Origin: JAUZOB01 sp963692465
GTDB lineage: Bacteria; Bacteroidota; Bacteroidia; Bacteroidales; Prolixibacteraceae
Direction: 5' to 3'
NCBI GenBank assembly: GCA_963692465.1
Contig: OY829943.1
Span: forward strand, 2,170,001-2,234,000
DNA length: 64,000 bases
In this document: positions 52,224 through 60,806 of the stretch, piece by piece
Numbering within the stretch: the first letter of the stretch is position 1
How the letters are laid out: each line of letters begins with the position of its first letter
Translations under genes and position numbers: made by a program
Notes under the pieces: model-generated
Told to the model about the DNA's origin: nothing
The model's database searches: none
Seen by the model: only the letters and a program-made list of their open reading frames with translations

Positions 52224-52565
52224 ATTTCTATTTTTAGACCTTGAAATACCCAACAAAGTTATAGTTTTAGTAACAAAATGTCAGAATTTCATGAAAAATC
52301 AATTTTATCCCAAAATACTGAAGTTCAACAACATGAAAAAGTCATTTTCTATGTTTAAAAACATGCTTTCATTTTTCCCTGATTTTTTAGTGCGTAAAAG
52401 AAGCCGTTGAATATGGAGCGAATCATGGTTGCGAACATGGATTCCCAGGCGGAAGGCTTTATATATCATAAAAAATTAGTTCCTTTTATTTTATCCGGCT
52501 TTTTGATTAAGTTTTTCTAATTTTGCAAAACGACTTTTTTGAACCCTTATTAATTGCTTAAGAGA
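52224..52565. other. Divergent region between gdhA and leuS
   Basis: It holds TAACTTTG (52254-52261, minus strand), a full -7 match for gdhA, and TAATTTTG (52518-52525, plus strand), a -7 candidate for leuS; neither has a clear -33 partner. A 25-codon frame from 52334 has no support. I see nothing else. Confidence 0.45.
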
Positions 52566-55349
52566 ATGGAATATAATTTCAGTGAGATAGAAAAGAAATG
52601 GCAGAAATATTGGAAGGATCATCGCACCTATAAAGTGGAGGTGGATCACTCCAAACCCAAGTATTATGTACTTGATATGTTTCCTTATCCGTCTGGTGCC
52701 GGACTACATGTGGGGCATCCACTGGGTTATATTGCTTCTGATATCTGTAGCCGTTATAAAAGGATGAAGGGGTTTAATGTACTTCATCCGATGGGGTATG
52801 ACGCTTATGGACTGCCGGCAGAACAATATGCGATTCAAACAGGACAACATCCGGCGGTTACTACGGAGAAAAATATTAGTCGCTATCGGGAACAGTTGGA
52901 TAAAATCGGATTCTCTTTTGATTGGACACGGGAACTTCGAACCTGTGATCCGGAATATTATCATTGGACTCAGTGGGCTTTTATTAAAATGTTCGGAAGC
53001 TATTACGATAAGGATGCAGATAAAGCAGAACCGATCGAAAAACTGGTCGCTCATTTTAAAGTTTCCGGAACAGAAGGGGTTCAGGCCGCTTGTAGTGAAG
53101 ATCTTTCTTTTTCGGCAGAAGAATGGAATAATCAGGAAGAGAAGGGACAACGCGATATTCTGATGAATTATCGGTTGGCTTTCCTTGCAAATACGATGGT
53201 TAACTGGTGCCCTAAATTGGGAACGGTGCTCGCAAATGACGAAGTTAAAGAAGGTTTATCTGCCCGTGGTGGATATCCGGTCGAACAGCGGACTATGCGG
53301 CAGTGGTCCTTGCGGGTTTCTGCTTATGCCAACCGTTTGCTTGATGGGCTTGATAAGGTTGATTGGAGTGACTCTTTGAAAGAGATTCAGCGAAACTGGA
53401 TCGGACGGTCGGAAGGGGCTGAGATGACATTTAAGGTGAAAGATTCGGATCGTGAAATGTTGATTTTCACAACCCGCGCAGATACGGTCTTCGGGGTGAC
53501 GTTTATGGTGCTTGCTCCTGAAAGTGAGTTAGTCGAACCTTTGACTCGTCCGGAATATAAAAAACAGGTTGACGAATATATTGCTGAAACGAAATTACGA
53601 ACCGAACGTGAACGACTGAGCGAGGTGAAGCGCGTTAGCGGTGTATTTACCGGATCCTATGCGATTAATCCTTTGAGTGGGGAAGAGATTCCGGTTTGGA
53701 TTAGCGATTACGTTCTCGCCGGATATGGAACTGGTGCGATTATGGCCGTTCCGGCTCATGATAGTCGTGACTTTGCCTTTGCCCGACATTTTAATCTTCC
53801 GATCATTCAGGTTGTTGTTCCATCCGGATCAACGGCACCTGATCCTTCGACATGGGAAGAATCAATTGATTCAAAAGAAGGAATATTGGTTAATTCCGGT
53901 TTTCTGAACGGACTTGAAGTTCCTGCAGCCATTGCTGCTACTAAAAAATATATCAGCGAAAAAAAGATTGGCCGTGTGAAGATTAATTTCCGGTTGAGGG
54001 ATGCTATCTTTAGTCGCCAACGCTACTGGGGTGAGCCTTTCCCTATTTATTACAAAGATGGAATTCCTTATCCGTTGCGCGAAGATCAGCTTCCTCTCGA
54101 ATTACCGGAGATTGATAAATATCTTCCGACCGAGACCGGAGAACCGCCTCTGGGGCGAGCTAAAAATTGGTGTACGTCAGAAGGCTATCCGCTTGAAATG
54201 AACACAATGCCCGGATTTGCAGGGTCTTCGGCTTATTATCTCCGTTATATGGATCCTCATAATCAAGAAACGTTGGTTTCGACTGAAGCCAATGAGTATT
54301 GGCAAAATGTGGATCTTTATCTGGGTGGAACGGAACATGCTACCGGTCATTTAATTTATTCCCGTTTCTGGAATAAATTCTTGTTTGATTTGGGCATTGT
54401 TTGTAAGGATGAACCATTCAAAAAATTGATTAATCAGGGAATGATCCAGGGGCGGTCTAATTTTGTTTACAGGATTAAAGGAACCAATAAGTTCGTTTCG
54501 CTGAATCTTCGGAAACAGTATGATGTTACCCCGCTTCATGTGGATGTTAATTTTGTGACAAATGATGTTCTGGATACCGAAAAATTCAGAAACTGGAATC
54601 CGGAGTATCGTGATGCCGAATTTATTCTTGAGGATGGGAAATATGTCTGTGGCTGGGCTGTTGAGAAAATGTCAAAGTCCATGTTCAATGTGGTTAATCC
54701 CGATGATATTGTCGAGAAAAACGGAGCGGACACCTTACGACTTTACGAAATGTTTCTGGGTCCGTTGGAGGCTTCTAAGCCTTGGGATACGAACGGAATT
54801 GACGGAGTGTCTAAGTTTCTGAAGAAATTCTGGCGATTATTTCATGATGACGAGTGGAATTTTGAGGTGTCGGAGGCTAAGGCTTCTGCTGAAGAGTTGA
54901 AAATTCTGCACCGGACGATTTCTAAAATAGAAGATGATATAAACCGATTCTCTTTTAATACCGCAGTGAGTGCTTTTATGATTTGTGTGAATGATTTGTC
55001 GTCATTAAAATGCAATAAGCGAGTTATTCTTGATCCGCTTGTGAGGATGCTCGCTCCGTTTGCACCGCACATCAGTGAGGAATTATGGTCTCTGTTGGGC
55101 CATGAGGGGACCGTTACATTGGCTGACTTCCCAATTTATGACGGGAAGTACCTTGTGGAGGATACGTTTACTTATCCGGTATCTTTTAACGGAAAGGTCC
55201 GGTTTAAACTTGAACTTCCGCTTGATTTGGACGATGAGGGAATAAAGAAGACTGTTCTTGAACAGGAGCAATCAGCTCGTTATACCGAGGGAAAGACCCC
55301 ACGGAAGGTTATCATTGTCAGAGGAAAGATTATTAATGTAGTAATTTGA
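52566..55349 (+). CDS. leuS: Leucyl-tRNA synthetase
   Basis: A 927-residue class I synthetase with a CP1 editing domain. The HIGH-type motif is HVGHPLGY near residue 50 and the KMSKS-type motif is VEKMSKSMFN. The editing domain shows TTRADTVFGVTFMVLAPE and the GTGAIMAVPAHDSRD loop with its conserved aspartate. A TTG 12 bases upstream is in frame, but MEYNFSEIEKKW from ATG 52566 is the normal N-terminus. The length is normal. Confidence 0.97.
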   Translation: MEYNFSEIEKKWQKYWKDHRTYKVEVDHSKPKYYVLDMFPYPSGAGLHVGHPLGYIASDICSRYKRMKGFNVLHPMGYDAYGLPAEQYAIQTGQHPAVTTEKNISRYREQLDKIGFSFDWTRELRTCDPEYYHWTQWAFIKMFGSYYDKDADKAEPIEKLVAHFKVSGTEGVQAACSEDLSFSAEEWNNQEEKGQRDILMNYRLAFLANTMVNWCPKLGTVLANDEVKEGLSARGGYPVEQRTMRQWSLRVSAYANRLLDGLDKVDWSDSLKEIQRNWIGRSEGAEMTFKVKDSDREMLIFTTRADTVFGVTFMVLAPESELVEPLTRPEYKKQVDEYIAETKLRTERERLSEVKRVSGVFTGSYAINPLSGEEIPVWISDYVLAGYGTGAIMAVPAHDSRDFAFARHFNLPIIQVVVPSGSTAPDPSTWEESIDSKEGILVNSGFLNGLEVPAAIAATKKYISEKKIGRVKINFRLRDAIFSRQRYWGEPFPIYYKDGIPYPLREDQLPLELPEIDKYLPTETGEPPLGRAKNWCTSEGYPLEMNTMPGFAGSSAYYLRYMDPHNQETLVSTEANEYWQNVDLYLGGTEHATGHLIYSRFWNKFLFDLGIVCKDEPFKKLINQGMIQGRSNFVYRIKGTNKFVSLNLRKQYDVTPLHVDVNFVTNDVLDTEKFRNWNPEYRDAEFILEDGKYVCGWAVEKMSKSMFNVVNPDDIVEKNGADTLRLYEMFLGPLEASKPWDTNGIDGVSKFLKKFWRLFHDDEWNFEVSEAKASAEELKILHRTISKIEDDINRFSFNTAVSAFMICVNDLSSLKCNKRVILDPLVRMLAPFAPHISEELWSLLGHEGTVTLADFPIYDGKYLVEDTFTYPVSFNGKVRFKLELPLDLDDEGIKKTVLEQEQSARYTEGKTPRKVIIVRGKIINVVI

Positions 55350-55389
55350 TCGGGCGACCGGTTTTTATTCCTGTTTTTTATTGATAGTT

Positions 55390-56247
55390 ATGGAGAAAAA
55401 GCTTGCTGGAGAAGTAAAATCATATGCTACTATATTATTGGGGGACTTGCTTTATGCGATAGGGCTGATAACTTTCATTATTCCGGCGAGAATAACTGGT
55501 GGAGGGGTTAGTGGTATCTGTTCGACTCTTTATTATGCGATGAAGTTGCCGATCGGGATTACTTATTTTATTATTAATATCGGATTGGTTATTATTGCGA
55601 TCCGGGTTCTTGGTGCTAAATTTGGAATAAAGACGATTGTGGGAATGACGGCTCTGTCGCTATTTCTGACTATTGGTCAACAATTGCATATCCCTGCTAT
55701 TGTTGACGATAATTTTCTCTCTGCGGTTTTAGGGGGAATCCTTTGTGGTCTGGGACTGGGTATTATTCTTTCAACCGGAGGTAGTTCCGGTGGGACAGAT
55801 ATTATTGCGATGATTATTAATAAATATCGCAATATCAGTCCGGGAAAGATTATCATGTATTGTGACGTGATCATTATCGGTTCGTCTTGGTTTGTTCTCC
55901 ATTCAATTGGAAAGGTTGTGTATGGATATGTAACTATGTGGGTTGTTTCTTATGCGATTGATGCTTTTCTGAATGGCGCAAATCAATCGGCTCAGATAAT
56001 TATCTTTTCCTCAAAATACACAGAGATTGCTGATTTTATTGCTTTCAAAGAGAAACGGGGAATAACTGTTATGGATGGAGTTGGTTGGTATACCAAGCAG
56101 GACGTGAAAGTTATTCTGACGGTTGTGCGAAAAAGAGAAGTGAGTGAGATATTTTCAGCCATCAAAAAGATTGATTCAAAGGCTTTTATTTCAATGGGAA
56201 GTGTTATGGGAGTTTTCGGAGAAGGCTTTGATCAGATAAAATATTAA
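55390..56247 (+). CDS. YitT-family membrane protein
   Basis: A 285-residue protein with about five to six membrane helices (GDLLYAIGLITFIIPARI onward, GILCGLGLGIILSTGGSSGG) and a soluble C-terminal DUF2179 domain of about 80 residues (ADFIAFKEKRGITVMDGVG). The family is widespread and its transported substrate unknown. ATG 55390 is chosen over an in-frame TTG at 55381. It is 40 bases after leuS and 10 bases before the M23 peptidase gene, so the last two are probably co-transcribed. Confidence 0.9.
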   Translation: MEKKLAGEVKSYATILLGDLLYAIGLITFIIPARITGGGVSGICSTLYYAMKLPIGITYFIINIGLVIIAIRVLGAKFGIKTIVGMTALSLFLTIGQQLHIPAIVDDNFLSAVLGGILCGLGLGIILSTGGSSGGTDIIAMIINKYRNISPGKIIMYCDVIIIGSSWFVLHSIGKVVYGYVTMWVVSYAIDAFLNGANQSAQIIIFSSKYTEIADFIAFKEKRGITVMDGVGWYTKQDVKVILTVVRKREVSEIFSAIKKIDSKAFISMGSVMGVFGEGFDQIKY

Positions 56248-56257
56248 AAACAGGTCA

Positions 56258-57538
56258 ATGAAGAATAAATTCTATTTTATTGCCACTCTTGTATTTGTTT
56301 TATTAAGCATCTTTGTATGGGTCGGAACCTATAATAATTGGTGGATTCCCGGACCGGAAAAGAGGGCTGAAAAACACAAATTTATTATTCCTTCACGTCT
56401 TTATGGAATCCCAATTGATTCGTTTAAAGTGAAAGAATATGTTGTGAAAAGAGATCAGAATCTTTCTGATATTTTGGCAAAATGGGGTTTGTCTGCATCT
56501 CAAATCGGGACAATTGATGAGAATGCCCGGCAGGTCTTTGACCTGAAAATGATTAAGTCGGAACATAAGTATGCAGTCTTTATTAAGAAGAAGACGAAAG
56601 AGCCTTGTTTTATTGTTTATGAAGATTCACCTCTGCAATATGTGATTTTTAAATTATATGGCGATTATCAAGTCGAAATTGGCAAACAACAGCAGGTCAA
56701 GCAACACCGACTGGTCGCAGGGGTTGTAAAGTCTTCCTTGTGGGCAACGATGACGGAAGAAAATATTTGTCCGATGCTGGCGATTTCTTTGTCTGATATC
56801 TTTCAGTATTCCATTGACTTTTTTGGCATTCAACCGGGAGATAAATTCCGGGTAATCTATGACGAGACACAGGTTGGAGGACAGACCATCGAAATCAATC
56901 GTATTTATGCGGCTGAATTTGTTCACCAAGGGAAATCTTTTGTTGCTGTTCCATATGTTCAGAATGGGAAACTTCGTTTTTTTGATCAACTAGGTCGTAG
57001 TCTGAGAAAAGCATTTAGAAAGGCGCCACTGGATTACTTCAGAATTACTTCCCGCTTTACGAATAGTCGTTTCCATCCGATATTGAAAATATATCGTCCG
57101 CACCATGGGGTCGATTATGCGGCACCTATTGGAACGCCTGTTTATTCAATTGGTGACGGGGTCGTTGAAAAAAAGGCTTTTCAGCCTTCCGGAGGAGGGA
57201 ATTATCTGCTAATAAAACACAATGATACCTATACGACCAGTTATATGCATCTGCGTAATTTCGCTGATGGAATAGGGCCCGGAACGAAAGTGAAAATGGG
57301 ACAGGTTATCGGCTATGTAGGAAGAACAGGACTTGCATCGGGGCCACATCTTGACTTTCGGGTTTACCTTAAAGGAACACCAATTGATCCTTTGACGATG
57401 GTTTCTCCTAATGCCGATCCAATTCAGGGAAAGGAAGTTAAACCGTTTAGAAAATACAGTAATCCGATTCTAAAACAACTTGCGTCTATTCCGTTTGACG
57501 CAGGACGAAAAAAACAGGCTCTTCGGTTTTTCCCTTAA
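56258..57538 (+). CDS. M23-family cell-wall endopeptidase
   Basis: A 426-residue envelope protein with an N-terminal membrane anchor (FIATLVFVLLSIFVWVG), a LysM-like/OapA-like middle region and a C-terminal LytM peptidase domain. Zinc-site features are HHGVDYAAPIG, TSYMHLRNF and GPHLDFRVYL, so the active site looks intact. It should cut peptidoglycan cross-links during growth or division. Its last four bases overlap the end of the convergent purN, with no terminator between. Confidence 0.92.
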   Translation: MKNKFYFIATLVFVLLSIFVWVGTYNNWWIPGPEKRAEKHKFIIPSRLYGIPIDSFKVKEYVVKRDQNLSDILAKWGLSASQIGTIDENARQVFDLKMIKSEHKYAVFIKKKTKEPCFIVYEDSPLQYVIFKLYGDYQVEIGKQQQVKQHRLVAGVVKSSLWATMTEENICPMLAISLSDIFQYSIDFFGIQPGDKFRVIYDETQVGGQTIEINRIYAAEFVHQGKSFVAVPYVQNGKLRFFDQLGRSLRKAFRKAPLDYFRITSRFTNSRFHPILKIYRPHHGVDYAAPIGTPVYSIGDGVVEKKAFQPSGGGNYLLIKHNDTYTTSYMHLRNFADGIGPGTKVKMGQVIGYVGRTGLASGPHLDFRVYLKGTPIDPLTMVSPNADPIQGKEVKPFRKYSNPILKQLASIPFDAGRKKQALRFFP

Positions 57539-58101
57539 TCTTGCGTTAATACTTCTTCGATCACTTTTGCAAAATATTGGTATTCGAGAGCATGAACTTT
57601 CGTCGCAACCATCTCGGCTGTATCGGACGGTAATACAGAACATTTGGCCTGAAAGATTGTTTGACCTTTGTCGTAGTTCTCATCAATATAATGGATGGTA
57701 ATGCCACTTTCCGTTTCGTGTGCCTCAACAACTGCTTCATGAACCTTCATCCCGTACATTCCTTTACCTCCATGTCTGGGGAGTAAGGCCGGATGGATAT
57801 TGACAATTTTAAAATTACGAGTTAGATTCTCGGGAACTAACCATAAGAATCCGGCAAGAACAATCAGGTCGATTTGTCGCTCGTGAAGAATATTGACTAC
57901 TTTCTCTGTGTGAAAAAAATCGTCGCGCGAAAAAACGAAAGAGGGAATGTTTAGTTTTTGAGCTCGTTCAAGGACGAAAGCCTGGGGATTATTTGAAAAT
58001 ACGCTATCAACATGAATGAATGGGTGTTCTTGAAAATATTCTGCGATTGCCTGAGTATTTGTTCCTGATCCGGAAGCGAAAATTGCTATATTTTTTTTCA
58101 T
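57535..58101 (-). CDS. purN: Phosphoribosylglycinamide formyltransferase
   Basis: A 188-residue folate-dependent transformylase of purine synthesis, converting GAR to FGAR. The N-terminal nucleotide site is IFASGSGTNTQAI; catalytic residues appear in KIVNIHPALLPRHGG and ESGITIHYIDENYDKG. It is convergent with the M23 gene and divergent from acpP. Confidence 0.94.
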   Translation of the reverse strand: MKKNIAIFASGSGTNTQAIAEYFQEHPFIHVDSVFSNNPQAFVLERAQKLNIPSFVFSRDDFFHTEKVVNILHERQIDLIVLAGFLWLVPENLTRNFKIVNIHPALLPRHGGKGMYGMKVHEAVVEAHETESGITIHYIDENYDKGQTIFQAKCSVLPSDTAEMVATKVHALEYQYFAKVIEEVLTQD

Positions 58102-58203
58102 TTTGATAGAATTATCTGCTTATTTTCAAATGTATTTAGGATTGCAAAAGTATGGGTTTTTAGAAACTTACAAAACCTATATGAAGCAATTAATTTAAAA
58201 AAA

Positions 58204-58236
58204 ATTGATTGTATATTCTCATTTTTTATTACTTTG
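58204..58236 (+). promoter_or_regulatory. Promoter of the acpP-fabF-rnc operon
   Basis: ATTG (58204-58207) is followed after 21 bases by TTACTTTG (58229-58236), one base off the -7 consensus. The start would be near 58243, giving a leader of about 40 bases before acpP. Confidence 0.6.
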
Positions 58237-58282
58237 CGCCCCGAAATTTCTTAATACGAATTATTAACTAAAATTTTGAGTT

Positions 58283-58522
58283 ATGTCTGAAATTGCAGCT
58301 AAGGTAAAGGCAATTATTGTTGACAAATTGGGAGTTGACGAAAACGAAGTAGTTAACGAAGCTTCATTTACAAATGATTTAGGAGCAGATTCACTAGATA
58401 CCGTTGAGTTGATTATGGAATTTGAAAAAGAATTCAACATTGCTATTCCCGATGATCAGGCAGAAAAGATTGGCACGGTCGGAGATGCAGTAACTTACAT
58501 TGAAGCAAACATCAACAAGTAA
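58283..58522 (+). CDS. acpP: Acyl carrier protein
   Basis: The 79-residue carrier of fatty-acid synthesis. The phosphopantetheine site is Ser37 in GADSLDTVELIMEFEKEF. It is acidic and four-helical, as expected. It is followed 28 bases later by fabF and then rnc, a standard bacterial order. Confidence 0.97.
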   Translation: MSEIAAKVKAIIVDKLGVDENEVVNEASFTNDLGADSLDTVELIMEFEKEFNIAIPDDQAEKIGTVGDAVTYIEANINK

Positions 58523-58550
58523 AAATTATAACTGAAAAATTTGTTTTTTC

Positions 58551-59792
58551 ATGGAATTGAAACGGGTAGTAGTAACCGGCATTGGGACCGTTAATCCGTT
58601 GGGAAAGTCTGTTTCAGAATACTGGGAAGGATTAAAAAATGGAGTTTGCGGTGTCGTTCCGATTACTCGTTTTGATGCTTCCAAGCAGAGAACACGCTTT
58701 GCCTGTGAGATTAAAAATTTTGATCCCACTGCTTACGTTGAGAAAAAAGATGTTCGCAAATATGACTTGTTCACTTTATTTGCTTTCGGGGCGGCTGATG
58801 AGGCTGTCTCTGATTCAGGTTTGAATCTGGAAAAAGTAGATAAAGATCGGGCAGGAATTATCTGGGGAGCGGGAATAGGAGGCCTTGAAACTTTTTTTAA
58901 TGAGGCGAGATCGTATAATCCGGAAAATCCGAAGATGTCTCCGTATTTTATTCCCAAGATGATTGCAAACATGGCAGGGGGAATGCTTTCAATTCGTTAT
59001 GGATTTAGGGGTATTAATTTAACAACTGTTAGTGCTTGTGCTTCTTCCACTCATGCTCTTATTGATGCAATGACCTATATCCGTTTGGGTAAGGCCGATT
59101 TGTTCATAGCTGGTGGTTCAGAAGCTGCTATTAATCCTGCAGGAGTATGTGGTTTCAATTCAATGCGCGCTCTTTCGACTAGAAATGATGATCCTAAAAC
59201 AGCATCCAGACCGTTTGATCGGGATCGTGACGGATTTGTCATGGGGGAAGGTGCCGGGGCTTTGATCCTGGAAGAATACGAACATGCAGTAAAAAGAGGC
59301 GCTAAGATTTATGCCGAAGTGGCTGGAGGTGCAATGACCGCAGATGCTTATCATATGACAGCTCCGGACCCTGAAGGACGAGGTGCCTGTGCTGTTATGA
59401 AACTTGCTGTAGAAGATGCTGGAATGAAACCTGAAGATGTTGAATATGTCAATGTACATGGAACTTCAACAGGATTAGGCGATATTGCCGAAACAAAAGC
59501 AATATTGAAGACTTTTGGTGAACATACTTATAAGATGAGTATTAGTTCAACAAAATCAATGACCGGACATTTACTTGGAGCAGCAGGTGCTGTTGAATCA
59601 ATTGCTTGTATTCTGGCTCTTCAAAATGGAATAATACCTCCGACGATTAACCAGTTTAATCTTGATCCTGAGATTGATCCGAAAATTGACTTTACTTTTA
59701 ATCACGCAAAGAAGCGTGATATTAGCGTTGCATTAAGTAATACATTCGGCTTTGGAGGCCATAATGCAACAGTTATTTTTAAAAAATTATAG
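58551..59792 (+). CDS. fabF: Beta-ketoacyl-ACP synthase II
   Basis: A 413-residue condensing enzyme that elongates acyl-ACP with malonyl-ACP. The catalytic triad is visible: Cys in TVSACASSTHALI, His in VNVHGTSTGLGD and His in SMTGHLLGAAGAVE. It lies between acpP and rnc with short gaps, so the three form one operon. Confidence 0.97.
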   Translation: MELKRVVVTGIGTVNPLGKSVSEYWEGLKNGVCGVVPITRFDASKQRTRFACEIKNFDPTAYVEKKDVRKYDLFTLFAFGAADEAVSDSGLNLEKVDKDRAGIIWGAGIGGLETFFNEARSYNPENPKMSPYFIPKMIANMAGGMLSIRYGFRGINLTTVSACASSTHALIDAMTYIRLGKADLFIAGGSEAAINPAGVCGFNSMRALSTRNDDPKTASRPFDRDRDGFVMGEGAGALILEEYEHAVKRGAKIYAEVAGGAMTADAYHMTAPDPEGRGACAVMKLAVEDAGMKPEDVEYVNVHGTSTGLGDIAETKAILKTFGEHTYKMSISSTKSMTGHLLGAAGAVESIACILALQNGIIPPTINQFNLDPEIDPKIDFTFNHAKKRDISVALSNTFGFGGHNATVIFKKL

Positions 59793-59798
59793 CTTAAG

Positions 59799-60542
59799 GT
59801 GATAAGATCTTTAGTAAATCGAATAAAACTCTTTTCTTCTTCGAAGAAGGAGTTTTATTTGTTTCTAAAATCTTTGCTGGGAATATATCCTGGCAATCTT
59901 AAATTGTACGATCTGGCTTTTATTCACCGATCGGCATCTGTGATTGACTCAAGAGGTTTCGCTGTGAATAACGAAAGGCTTGAATATCTTGGGGATGCAA
60001 TTATTGGTGCCATTATTGCCGATTTTTTATATAAACGCTTTCCAAACAAAGACGAAGGATTTCTAACTCAAATGCGTTCGAAGCTTGTTAATCGAAGCTT
60101 TCTGACTCAGTTAACTTACCAGACTGGACTGTCAGTCTTTATTCAATCACATACCAATGTTAATATGCTCCAGAGTCACATTTACGGTGACGCTTTTGAA
60201 GCTCTTATTGGTGCAATCTATCTGGACAAAGGGTATAAGGTTACTCATCGCGTTATTACGCATCGGATATTGAATCATTATGTCGATTTGAATGAAGTGG
60301 AAAATTCCAATACCAATTATAAGAGCCAGATTATTGAGTGGGCACAGAAGCACAAAAAACAAGTGAATTTTGAAACACACGAAGAAGAGGAAGGGAATGG
60401 CAAACAACCACTGTTTGTCTCCATTGTCGAAATAGATCATAGGGTAACGGGCAAAGGATATGGTAGTTCGAAAAAGGATGCCCAACAGAACTCGGCAAAA
60501 GAGGCCTTTTCCAGAATATCAAAAGAAAAAGCGGGAATATAA
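59799..60542 (+). CDS. rnc: Ribonuclease III
   Basis: A 247-residue double-strand-specific RNase. The RNase III signature NERLEYLGDAIIGAIIAD and the second acidic site GDAFEALIGAIYLDKG are intact. A double-stranded-RNA-binding domain occupies about residues 168-240. The only plausible start is GTG 59799, preceded by TAAGG-like purines and 6 bases after the fabF stop. Confidence 0.95.
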   Translation: MIRSLVNRIKLFSSSKKEFYLFLKSLLGIYPGNLKLYDLAFIHRSASVIDSRGFAVNNERLEYLGDAIIGAIIADFLYKRFPNKDEGFLTQMRSKLVNRSFLTQLTYQTGLSVFIQSHTNVNMLQSHIYGDAFEALIGAIYLDKGYKVTHRVITHRILNHYVDLNEVENSNTNYKSQIIEWAQKHKKQVNFETHEEEEGNGKQPLFVSIVEIDHRVTGKGYGSSKKDAQQNSAKEAFSRISKEKAGI

Positions 60543-60675
60543 AATCCCCGCCTATAAAAACCAAAACCTAAATTCACCTTGTAAAACTCAGTTAATTCTT
60601 TTTTGTGAAGAATTACGATTATACAATCTTACCTTACAAATATAACCCGGCAACTCGTTAACTGAGGCAAATAAT

Positions 60676-60765
60676 TGTTAAACACTGTTAACCCTTAATA
60701 TCTCTGAAACGTTCAATCAATCAGCGGGCGAGGTCGATTTTTATGGTATTGTTAAATATTGTTAA
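60676..60765 (+). promoter_or_regulatory. Two TGTTAA direct-repeat boxes upstream of rprX
   Basis: Box 1 is TGTTAA-N4-TGTTAA at 60676-60691; box 2 is the same pattern at 60750-60765. The repeat period of 10 bases is typical of OmpR/PhoB-class regulators. The boxes are 74 bases apart, about seven helical turns, and box 2 ends just before the -33 region. They are probable RprY binding sites for autoregulation (inference). Confidence 0.6.
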
Positions 60766-60768
60766 TAC

Positions 60769-60802
60769 TTTCCCTTAGGCCTAATGGTTAACGTTATATT
60801 TG
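60769..60802 (+). promoter_or_regulatory. Promoter of rprXY
   Basis: TTTC (60769-60772) is followed after 22 bases by TATATTTG (60795-60802), a full -7 match. The ATG of rprX is at 60807, so the mRNA should be leaderless. The poor -33 element fits an activated promoter. Confidence 0.55.
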
Positions 60803-60806
60803 TGCT

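Noticed and set aside
52334..52411. 25-codon frame (MKKSFSMFK start) between gdhA and leuS
   Set aside because: No promoter, ribosome site or conservation evidence; short enough to occur by chance.
52704..53163. 148- and 128-codon frames inside leuS, on opposite strands
   Set aside because: Both are shadows of the conserved leuS frame.
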